Positions 24,201 through 32,400 of a stretch of DNA of 64,000 nt are shown piece by piece (position 1 is the first letter of the stretch; each line of letters begins with the position of its first letter). Source of the DNA: Corella eumyota (Eukaryota > Chordata > Ascidiacea > Phlebobranchia > Corellidae); NCBI GenBank assembly GCA_963082875.1, contig OY720097.1:18918501-18982500 (forward strand). Direction: 5' to 3'. Below the pieces are notes generated by a model. It worked only from the letters and a program-made list of their open reading frames with translations, did not search any database and was not told the DNA's origin. Both the position numbers and the translations under genes were made by a program.

Positions 24201-24746
24201 TGCACACTATTTGTTATCTATTATGAGGTTGCAAATTGTATAAAGTTGGGTAGCGCAATTATTTAGTTTACATGATTTTAATACTAAATGTTTGGGATTG
24301 CTAGTACATCATCTTGACTGTAAAATTAACTTTTGATAATAATTGACATGTTTTTAGTGATGGAGCAGGTCGAACTGGGGTGTTTGTTGGGGCTTTAAAC
24401 TTGATGGAACGAATAAAAAATGAAAACAAGATTGATGTCTTGAGAACAGTCAAGGACATGAGGGACATGAGACCGGGAATGGTGGAAAATATAGTAAGGC
24501 GATTAAACTAGACACTAGCTTTATTTGTTTTATTTTTTAATATTGATTTTCTTTTGTAATTAAATTTTCAAAATAGTTTAACTACTATTTTACAAAACTA
24601 CAATTAAAAAATATAAACATCATAGGCTACCCGATGCAATTATATGTTATTATTTTTAGGAACAGTACAAGTTTCTTTATAAAATTTGTGAGCATTACGT
24701 AGATTCATTTTCTGCGTATGAGAATTTTATGCCCAAACAAGCATGA
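12134..24746 (+). CDS. Gene B: CTLD/EGF receptor-type tyrosine phosphatase, complete
   Basis: A complete 38-exon gene of 1953 codons. Exons: 12134-12203, 12328-12813, 13172-13282, 13999-14448, 14561-14674, 14864-14983, 15176-15289, 15439-15546, 15740-16195, 16444-16551, 16628-17077, 17138-17245, 17473-17580, 17674-17778, 18035-18142, 18256-18369, 18435-18542, 18607-18720, 18977-19183, 19266-19448, 19518-19652, 19772-19856, 19993-20045, 20251-20438, 20559-20655, 20759-20820, 20951-21085, 21449-21583, 21750-21889, 22152-22290, 22621-22724, 23006-23139, 23210-23286, 23419-23553, 23726-23866, 24031-24167, 24358-24493, 24660-24746 (TGA). Order: signal peptide, CTLD, EGF, CTLD, 4 EGF, CTLD, EGF, CTLD, 7 EGF, lectin-like domain, EGF, transmembrane helix (about 1296-1318), D1 (about 1400-1660), D2 (about 1690-1945). 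All phases join without a break. Predicted role: plasma-membrane receptor with cytoplasmic phosphotyrosine phosphatase activity in D1 (Cys1590, Arg1596, Asp1559). Ligand unknown. Introns over 300 bases (13283-13998, 21086-21448, 22291-22620) hold nothing else recognised. The exon model is inferred, without transcript data. Confidence 0.88.
12328..12813 (+). other. Gene B: CTLD 1 (most divergent)
   Basis: Residues about 24-185. Landmarks: [42 protein letters not shown]. It differs more from the other CTLDs than they do from each other and has a longer loop with [10 protein letters not shown] before the central strand. It is therefore probably an old, fixed N-terminal domain. Only the outer Cys pair is present. 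The gene A equivalent should lie just left of the window. Confidence 0.85.
13172..13282 (+). other. Gene B: EGF-like exon 1
   Basis: A 37-codon phase 1-1 exon, [12 protein letters not shown]...[12 protein letters not shown], orthologous in position to the partial exon at the left window edge. The 716-base intron that follows (13283-13998) is the longest in the gene and contains only AT-rich sequence. Confidence 0.85.
13999..14448 (+). other. Gene B: CTLD 2
   Basis: Residues about 223-372, beginning [12 protein letters not shown] like the gene A exon at 401, which supports positional equivalence. Landmarks: [36 protein letters not shown]. An extra Cys occurs just before the end (FCYICQ; codon at 14427-14429) that the other CTLDs lack. 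Confidence 0.86.
14561..15546 (+). other. Gene B: four EGF-like exons
   Basis: Exons 14561-14674, 14864-14983, 15176-15289 and 15439-15546 each encode one EGF-like module. The first three look more classical than the rest of the locus ([36 protein letters not shown]) and contain a GF/GYSG step before the last Cys. No gene A equivalent is visible between its first two CTLDs, where eight modules of the DPCTIQPC type stand instead. Confidence 0.86.
15740..16195 (+). other. Gene B: CTLD 3
   Basis: Residues about 525-676. Starts [12 protein letters not shown]; has [32 protein letters not shown] and YICQEI. The stretch between the WSDG loop and the final Cys differs from the other copies ([17 protein letters not shown]), while the centre is almost identical DNA, a mosaic pattern typical of partial gene conversion. 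Confidence 0.86.
16444..16551 (+). other. Gene B: EGF-like exon between CTLD 3 and CTLD 4
   Basis: One 36-codon module, [14 protein letters not shown]...[12 protein letters not shown], phase 1-1. The short intron after it (76 bases) leads directly into CTLD 4. Confidence 0.85.
16628..17077 (+). other. Gene B: CTLD 4
   Basis: Residues about 713-862, beginning [44 protein letters not shown] and YICQEK are present, with only the outer Cys pair. It most resembles the gene A exon 3320-3775, and like it is followed by an EGF module starting NNCTY, so these two blocks are probably positional equivalents. Confidence 0.86.
17138..18720 (+). other. Gene B: seven EGF-like exons
   Basis: Exons 17138-17245, 17473-17580, 17674-17778, 18035-18142, 18256-18369, 18435-18542 and 18607-18720. 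Two subtypes alternate: the 35-36-residue DPCTIQPC type and the 38-residue DACDP/DACGP type (18256 and 18607). Gene A has five modules in the same interval, so two cassettes were gained in B or lost in A. All phases are 1-1. Confidence 0.86.
18977..19448 (+). other. Gene B: membrane-proximal lectin-like domain (two exons)
   Basis: Exons 18977-19183 and 19266-19448, residues about 1118-1247: [42 protein letters not shown]. The inner Cys pair is kept. Tyr and Ser stand where the outer Cys residues would be (SSSYGG and NDFVSE). Almost identical to the gene A copy apart from small length differences near the start and at KDHEEF. Confidence 0.76.
19518..19652 (+). other. Gene B: membrane-proximal EGF-like exon
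   Basis: A 45-codon phase 1-1 exon, [14 protein letters not shown]...[14 protein letters not shown], plus a short stalk. The acceptor GTAAAAG is pyrimidine-poor, as in gene A, so alternative use of this exon is possible. Confidence 0.75.
19772..20438 (+). other. Gene B: transmembrane helix and juxtamembrane exons
   Basis: Exon 19772-19856 gives the helix [19 protein letters not shown] followed by WKKR; exons 19993-20045 and 20251-20438 give the linker. A Tyr-Glu-Asn-Val motif has its Tyr codon at 20301-20303 (Tyr1356). The last donor (AAT|GTGATT) was chosen because it joins in phase 0 to the D1 exon; the frame would otherwise stop shortly after. Confidence 0.86.
20559..22724 (+). other. Gene B: PTP domain D1 (catalytically equipped)
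   Basis: Exons 20559-20655, 20759-20820, 20951-21085, 21449-21583, 21750-21889, 22152-22290 and 22621-22724. Landmarks in order: [11 protein letters not shown] (1425 on), [25 protein letters not shown] (Asp1559), [10 protein letters not shown] (Cys1590, Arg1596), TDMVQSKSQY Q-loop. All hallmark residues of an active classical PTP are encoded. The catalytic loop is split by an intron between Cys and Ser, as in D2. Confidence 0.92.
22930..22977. repeat. Two tandem copies of a 24-bp unit containing CACGTG
   Basis: CAGATCACGTGTTTACACCT starts at 22930 and again at 22954, in the intron between D1 and D2 of gene B. Gene A has no such repeat at the matching place. Each copy holds an E-box hexamer. 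An open frame running through it into exon 23006 is not used. Confidence 0.85.
23006..24746 (+). other. Gene B: PTP domain D2 and C-terminal tail
   Basis: Exons 23006-23139, 23210-23286, 23419-23553, 23726-23866, 24031-24167, 24358-24493, 24660-24746. The phosphatase loop [10 protein letters not shown] (Cys1879, Arg1885) is kept, but the WPD loop is W-K-D (1845-1847), the substrate-recognition KNRY Tyr is missing and the Q-loop Gln is Glu (MVENIEQY). D2 domains of many RPTPs are weak or inactive; this one fits. The tail [16 protein letters not shown] resembles the end of vertebrate PTP-alpha, where a Tyr-Ala-Asn-Phe site binds Grb2. Confidence 0.88.
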
Positions 24747-25702
24747 AAACTAATCGCTGAAAAGTTTTGTATATAGCCTGTAATGCAGAACAATTGGCAA
24801 ATAACGTTAATTTTTTAAAACAAATTAGCTGTATTAGATAACTTAATTCGTTTAAAAGTAAAAAAAAAAACAATTTGGCAAAAAAAATAACAATTCGCCG
24901 CATTGTGCTTTAATTTTATAACATTTAATTTAGATAGCTAGAAATATATTTTAAGTGAGTGATCTTTCGTGCAATTTAGCTCATCATATATATAGCTTAT
25001 GGTTGTAATATTAAAAACGCTTTGAAAATTCTATTTTTCTTTATACTGTTACATATATTGTTTTAATAACTTTAATTTTGCCATAAGGGTATCACTGATC
25101 GCATATTTTTAAAGTTATGTTTTGGTTAGTCACTCGATTTTATCGTACATCTGTAATTTTACCAAATAAGTTTATGGGCTTTGCTATTAAAATTTATTTT
25201 TATTTTTTAAATGTACAATTATAATATGATTTGTTTTACAAATAATTGCCTAGCGATATATCTACTGTAAAATGTCTGTAAAGTGTTAAATAAATGTGAT
25301 TTAATTAAATAGATTTACATGATTTAAATTAAACAGATACAAATATAAAGGTATACTTTATTAATAATATGTTTTTTTTTAGTTACTAAAAGTATTACGG
25401 TTTTAAATCCAATGTTTAATCTTGTAAATTGATGCCCCCCCATTTTTTAAAAACAAATTATAATTTTAACTAATTTTAACCTAAAAGACACCATGACATC
25501 AAATGTATATATAACTAAGTATAATAGTTTTTAAAAAAAAACTTTAGTCAAATCTTAAAAAAAACAATTCAAGGTATAACTTACATTAATAAAGTGACAG
25601 AGGCAATCTAAAAAGTTTATTTTAACAAAAATTATAATCATAAAATAAGCATATTTTATTAAAAGTACAATATTTTATAAATACAACTAAAAAAGACATT
25701 TC
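24747..25702. other. Intergenic AT-rich region downstream of gene B
   Basis: Presumed 3' UTR and spacer. A possible polyadenylation hexamer AATAAA is at 25289-25294, rather far from the stop; ATTAAA-like sequences are nearer (about 25019). A C-run occurs at about 25434. No coding exon or RNA gene recognised. Confidence 0.5.
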
Positions 25703-25920
25703 TTTACTAAAACACCGTTTTTGTTAAAATCTTTACTTTACCAAAATACCGTTTTTGTTAAAATCTTTACTTTACCAAAATACCGTTTTTGTTAAAATCT
25801 TTACTTTACCAAAATACCGTTTTTGTTAAAATCTTTACATTACCAAAATACCGTTTTTGTTAAAATCTTTACTTTACCAAAATACCGTTTTGTTTAAAAG
25901 ACCGTTTTTGTTAAAATCTT
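25703..25920. repeat. 34-bp minisatellite, about six copies
   Basis: The unit contains CCGTTTTTGTTAAAATCTTT followed by ACTTTACCAAAATA. Copies start at 25716, 25750, 25784, 25818, 25852 and 25886, exactly 34 bases apart, with partial or altered units at both ends. Distinct from the 312-bp satellite. Confidence 0.9.
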
Positions 25921-26254
25921 ATTTAAAAATATTACTTTCTTAAAAGTTTTGACTACATTTTATACGAATTGCCAAATTTGTAATATTAATGAATTAATAA
26001 ACAAAAAAGTTAAAGCATGTTTTTAAATATATTTAAATATACTTGTAAATATATGCATATATAAATTTTTATGTAAATTAAAACAAAAATTAATAATTTT
26101 TAAAAGCTGCTATGCTTTAATACCGTAGCGGTAAAACAAATGTACCTATTTTTGTTATCATCTATAAAAGATATAAACATTTTTTTATGAAAATTGCCTA
26201 ATCTCCGAAACTAATGCATTTATTAAAGACACATTGTAATCAAGCAATTGTTTT
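25921..26254. other. AT-rich spacer
   Basis: No gene, RNA or clear repeat seen. It contains short A/T palindromic runs around 26020-26060. Confidence 0.5.
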
Positions 26255-26850
26255 TATCTTGAATGTTAATGAGAATATTGCAAATAAAAATAAGTCTCTA
26301 AAATTCGTATAAAAGGATTCGCAAAACTTAGAATTTTCTTCATAACTCTTGTATATATTAAAAATTTCGACTTATTTTTTTGTAAATACGCTATTTAGGC
26401 TTACAGGGTTACTTTAAAACAGTTAAAATTGAAATTTCTTAAAAGGCTGAAAAGGTTTCTTCAAAACAGTTAAAATTAAAATAAAAAAGGTCGCCTTTAA
26501 TAACACTATCAAGAAAATTGCTGTAACCTTTGTTCTAAAGCATATTTAAAAAAATGTTCTATCTTGAATTTTAGTTAGATTAATTCAAATATAGTTAGGT
26601 CACTTAATTTTGCTTTTGAGGTTTTGCAAAATTTAATATTTTTTTTTCATAACTTTTGTATATACTAATATTTTTGACATATTTTTGTAAACACGTTGAT
26701 TAGACTAACAAGGTTTTTTGAAAACTGTTAAACTTAAAAAAAATTGTTTTGAATTTTTTTGCATACAATATTCTATATGCAAAATAAAAATTACCTCAAA
26801 CTTTTGTTTTACTATTAATATTTTCGAAAAATATTTTGTAAACACTGTGA
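26255..26850 (+). repeat. Decayed edge copies of the 312-bp satellite
   Basis: Pieces of the satellite monomer are recognisable in order but with many differences. TTATCTTGAATGTTA stands at about 26257. A second unit at about 26555-26745 has TTCTATCTTGAAT, GAGGTTTTG, CATAACTTTTG and TTTTGTAAACACG. A third, internally shortened unit at about 26750-26850 has AAAATAAAAATTACCTCAAA joined early to the ATTAATATTTTCGAAAAATA part. Divergence falls towards the main array. Confidence 0.7.
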
Positions 26851-26949
26851 TTGGATCTGTGCGGTTCTAACACAACAATTATTTTTTGATTTAAAATTTT
26901 TTATTTTTTTTTTCAAAAAATTTGTATGCAATATCATTGGCCAAAAATA

Positions 26950-28240
26950 TCACGTGACCTAATTAAACCCAAAATAAAAATTACCTCAAACTTTGGTTTT
27001 ACTGAAAATTTTTGCGAAATGTTTTATCTTGAATGTTAGTTAGGCCAATGCGCGTCTAATAAAATACAAAATTTTAGGTTTTGAGATTTCATAAATTTTT
27101 AATAAAAGTTTCATAACATTTATGAATATTAATATTTTCGAAAAATATTTCGTGAACATGGTAATTGGACCTGTGCGGTTCTAACACAACAATTATTTTT
27201 CGATTTAAAATTTTTTTATTTTTTTTCAAAAAATTTGTCTGCAATATCATTGGCCAAAAATATCACGTGACCTAATTAAACACAAAATAAAAATTACCTC
27301 AAATTTTTGTTTTACTGAAAATTTTTGCGAAATATTTTTTCTTGAATGTTAGTTAGGCCAACGTGCGTCTAATAAAATACAAAATTTTAGGTTTTGAGAT
27401 TTCATAAATTTTTGATAAAAGTTTTATAACTTTTATGAATATTAATATTTTCGAAAAATATTTTGTAAACACGGTAATTGGACCTGTGCGGTTCTAACAC
27501 AACAATAATTTTTTGATTTAAAATTTGTTATTTTTTAAAAAAAAATTTGTATGCAATATCATTGGCCAAAAATATCACGTGACCTAATTAAACCCAAAAT
27601 AAAAATTACCTCAAACTTTTGTTTTACTGAAAATTTTCGCGAAATGTTTTATCTTGAATGTTAGTTAGGCCAATGCGCGTCTAATAAAATACAAAATTTT
27701 AGGTTTTGAGATTTCATAAATTTTTAATAAAAGTTTCATAACATTTATGAATATTAATATTTTCGAAAAATATTTCGTGAACATGGTAATTGGACCTGTG
27801 CGGTTATAACACAACAATTATTTTTCGATTTAAAATTTTTTTATTTTTTTTCAAAAAATTTGTCTGCAATATCATTGGCCAAAAATATCACGTGACCTAA
27901 TTAAACCCAAAATAAAAATTACCTCAAATTTTTGTTTTACTGAAAATTTTTGCGAAATATTTTTTCTTGAATGTTAGTTAGGCCAACGTGCGTCTAATAA
28001 AATACAAAATTTTAGGTTTTGAGATTTCATAAATTTTTGATAAAAGTTTTATAACTTTTATGAATATTAATATTTTCGAAAAATATTTTGTAAACACGGT
28101 AATTGGACCTGTGCGGTTCTAACACAACAATTATTTTTTGATTTAAAATTTGTTATTTTTAAAAAAAAATTTGTATGCAATATCATTGGCCAAAAATATC
28201 ACGTGACCTAATTAAACCCAAAATAAAAATTACCTTAAAC
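26950..28240 (+). repeat. Dimeric higher-order repeat at the array's left edge
   Basis: Marker variants repeat every two monomers: CGTGAACATGG at 27151 and 27776, and TTTGTCTGCAATATC at about 27235 and 27860, each 625 bases apart. Intervening monomers carry the usual AAACACGG and GTATGC forms. Confidence 0.75.
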
Positions 28241-29409
28241 TTTTGTTTTACTGAAAATTTTCGCGAAATGTTTTATCTTGAATGTTAGTTAGGCCAATGC
28301 GCGTCTAATAAAATACAAAATTTTAGGTTTTGAGAATTCATAAATTTTTAATAAAAGTTTCAAACTTGTATGAATAGTAATTTTTTTGAAAAATATTTTG
28401 TAAACACGGTAAATGGACCTGTGCGGTTCTAACACAACAATTATTTTTCGATTTAAAATTTTTAATTTTTTTTCAAAAAATTTGTATGCAATATCATTAG
28501 CCAAAAATATCACGTGGCCTAATTAAACCCAAAATAAAAATTATCTCAAACTTTTGTTTTACTGAAAATTTTCGCAAAATGTTTTATCTTGAATGTTAGT
28601 TAGGCCAATGCGCGTCTAATAAAATACAAAATTTTAGGTTTTGAGATTTCATAAATTTTTAATAAAAGTTTCATAACTTTTATGAATATTAATTTTTTTG
28701 AAAAATATTTTGTGAACATGGTAATTGGACCTGTGCGGTTCTAACACAACAATTATTTTTCGATTTAAAATTTGTTATTTTAAAAAAAAAATTTGTATGC
28801 AATATCATTGGCCAAAAATATCACGTGACCTAATAAAAACCAAAATAAAAATTACCTCAAACTTTTGTTTTACTGAAAATTTTCGCGAAATGTTTTATCT
28901 TGAATGTTAGTTAGGCCAACGCGCGTCTAATAAAATACAAAATTTTAGGTTTTGAGATTTCATAAATTTTTGATAAAAGTTTCATAACTTTTATGAATAT
29001 TAATATTTTCGAAAAATATTTTGTAAACACGGTAATTGGACCTGTGCGGTTCTAACACAACAATTATTTTTCGATTTAAAATTTGTTATTTTTAAAAAAA
29101 AAATTTGTATGCAATATCATTGGCCAAAAATATCACGTGACCTAATTAAACCCAAAATAAAAATTACCTCAAACTTTTGTTTTACTGAAAATTTTCGCGA
29201 AATGTTTTATCTTGAATGTTAGTTAGGCCCGTCTAATAAAATACAAAATTTTAGGTTTTGAGATTTCATAAATTTTTAATAATAGTTTCATAACTTGTAT
29301 GAATATTAATATTTTCGAAAAATATTTTGTAAACACGGTAATTGGACCTGTGCGGTTATAACACAACAATTATTTTTCGATTTAAAATTTGTTATTTTTT
29401 TAAAAAAAT

Positions 29410-32400
29410 TTGTATGCAATATCATTGGCCAAAAATATCACGTGACCTAATTAAACCCAAAATAAAAATTACCTCAAACTTTTGTTTTACTGAAAATTTT
29501 CGCGAAGTGTTTTATCTTGAATGTTAGTTAGGCCAATGCGCGTCTAATAAAATACAAAATTTTGGGTTTTGAGATTTCATAAATTTTTTTTAAAGTTTCA
29601 TAACTTTTATGAATATTAATATTTTCGAAAAATATTTTGTAAACACGGTAAATGGACCTGTGCAGTTCTAACACAACAATTATTTTTCGATTTAAAATTT
29701 GTTATTTTAAAAAAAAAAATTTGTATGCAATATTATTGGCCAAAAATATCACGTGACCTAATTAAACCCAAAATAAAAATTACCTCAAACTTTTGTTTTA
29801 CTGAAAATTTTCGCGAAATGTTTTATCTTGAATGTTAGTTAGGCCAATGCGCGTCTAATAAAATACAAAATTTTAGGTTTTGAGATTTCATAAATTTTTA
29901 ATAAAAGTTTCATAACTTTTATAAATATTAATATTTTCGAAAAATATTTTGTAAACACGGTAATTGGACCTGTGCGGTTCTAACACAACAATTATTTTTC
30001 GATTTAAAATTTTTTATTTTTTAAAAAAAAATTTGTATGCAATATCATTGGCCAAAAATATCACGTGACCTAATTAAACCCAAAATAAAAATTACCTCAA
30101 ACTTTTGTTTTACTGAAAATTTTCGCGAAATGTTTTATCTTGATGGTTAGTTAGGCCAATGCCCGTCTAATAAAATACAAAATTTTAGGTTTTGAGATTT
30201 CATAAATTTTTAATAATAGTTTCATAACTTGTATGAATATTAATATTTTCGAAAAATATTTTGTAAACACGGTAATTGGACCTGTGCGGTTCTAACACAA
30301 CAATTATTTTTCGATTTAAAATTTGTTATTTTAAAAAAAAAATTTTGTATGCAATATCATTGGCCAAAAATATCACGTGACCTAATTAAACCCAAAATAA
30401 AAATTACCTCAAACTTTTGTTTTACTGAAAATTTTCGCGAAATGTTTTATCTTGAATGTTAGTTAGGCCAATGCGCGTCTAATAAAATACAAAATTTTAG
30501 GTTTTGAGATTTCATAAATTTTTATTAAAAGTTTCATAACTTTTATGAATATTAATATTTTCGAAAAATATTTTGTAAACACGTTAAATGGACCTGTGCG
30601 GTTCTAACAAAACAACTATTTTTCGATTTAAAATTTTTTATTTTTTTTCAAAAAATTTGTATGCAATATCGTTGGCCAAAAATATCACGTGACCTAATGA
30701 AAACCAAAATAAAAATTACCTCAAACTTTTGTTTTACTGAAAATTTTCGCGAAATATTTTATCTTGAATGTTAGTTAGGCCAATGCGCGTCTAATAAAAT
30801 ACAAAATTTTAGGTTTTGAGATTTCTTAAATTTTTAATAAAAGTTTCATAACTTTTATGAATATTAATATTTTCGAAAAATATTTTGTAAACACGGTAAT
30901 TGGACCTGTGCGGTTCTAACACAACAATTATTTTTCGATTTAAAATTTTTTTTCAAAAAATTTGTATGCAATATCATTGGCCAAAAATATCACGTGACCT
31001 AATTAAACCCAAAATAAAAATTACCTCAAACTTTTGTTTTACTGAAAATTTTCGCGAAATGTTTTATCTTGAATGTTAGTTAGGCCAATGCGCGTCTAAT
31101 AAAATACAAAATTTTAGGTTTTGAGATTTCATAAATTTTTAATAAAAGTTTCATAACTTTTATGAATATTAATATTTTCGAAAAATATTTTGTAAACAAG
31201 GTAATTGGACCTGTGCGGTTCTAACACAACAATTATTTTTCGATTTAAAATTTGTTATTTTTTTTTTTAAATTTGTATGCAATATCATTGGCCAAAAATA
31301 TCACGTGACCTAATTAAACCCAAAATAAAAATTATCTCAAACATTTGATTTACTGAAAATTTTCGCAAAATGTTCTATCTTGAATGTTAGTTAGGCCAAT
31401 GCGCATCTAATGAAATACAAAATTTTAGGTTTTGAGATTTCATAAATTTTTAACAAAAGTTTCATAACTTTTATGAATATTAATATTTTTGAAAAATATT
31501 TTGTAAACACGGTAATTGGACCTGTGCGGTTCTAACAAAACAATTATTTTTCGATTTAAAATTTTTTATTTTTTTTCAAAAAATTTGTATGCAATATCAT
31601 TGGCCAAAAATATCACGTGACCTAATTAAACCTAAAATAAAAATTACCTCAAACTTTTGTTCTACTTAAAATTTTTGCAAAATGTTTTATCTTGAATGTT
31701 AGTTAGGCCAATGCGCGCCTAATTATATATAAAATTTCAGATTTTGAGATTTCATAAATTTTTAATAAAAGTTTCATAACTTTTATGAATATTAATATTT
31801 TCGAAAAATATTTTGTAAACACGGTAATTGGACCTGTGCGGTCCTAACACAACAATTATTTTTCGATTTAAAATTTGTCATTTTTTTAAAAAAAATTTGT
31901 ATGCAATATCATTGGTCAAAAATATCACGTGACCTAATTAAACCCAAAATAAAAATTACCTCAAACATTTGTTTTACTGAAAATTTTCGCGAAATGTTTT
32001 ATCTTGAATGTTAGTTAGGCCAATGCGCGTCTAATAAAATACAAAATTTTAGGTTTTGAGATTTCATAAATTTTTAATAAAAGTTTCATAACTTTTATGA
32101 ATATTAATATTTTCGAAAAATATTTTGTAAACACGGTAATTGGACCTGTGCGGTTCTAACACAACAATTATTTTTCGATTTAAAATTTGTTATTTTTTTT
32201 TTAAAAATTTGTATGCAATATCATTGGCCAAAAATATCACGTGACCTAATTAAACCCAAAATAAAAATTACCTCAAACTTTTGTTTTACTGAAAATTTTC
32301 GCGAAATGTTTGATGTTGAATGTTAGTTAGGCCAATGCGCGTCTAATAAAATACAAAATTTTAGGTTTTGAGATTTCATAAATTTTTAATAAAAGTTTCA

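Noticed and set aside
1-24746. A and B as one giant gene
   Set aside because: Gene A has its own stop and polyadenylation hexamer after D2, and gene B opens with an ATG and signal peptide 1.07 kb later; two complete tandem-PTP tails argue for two genes.
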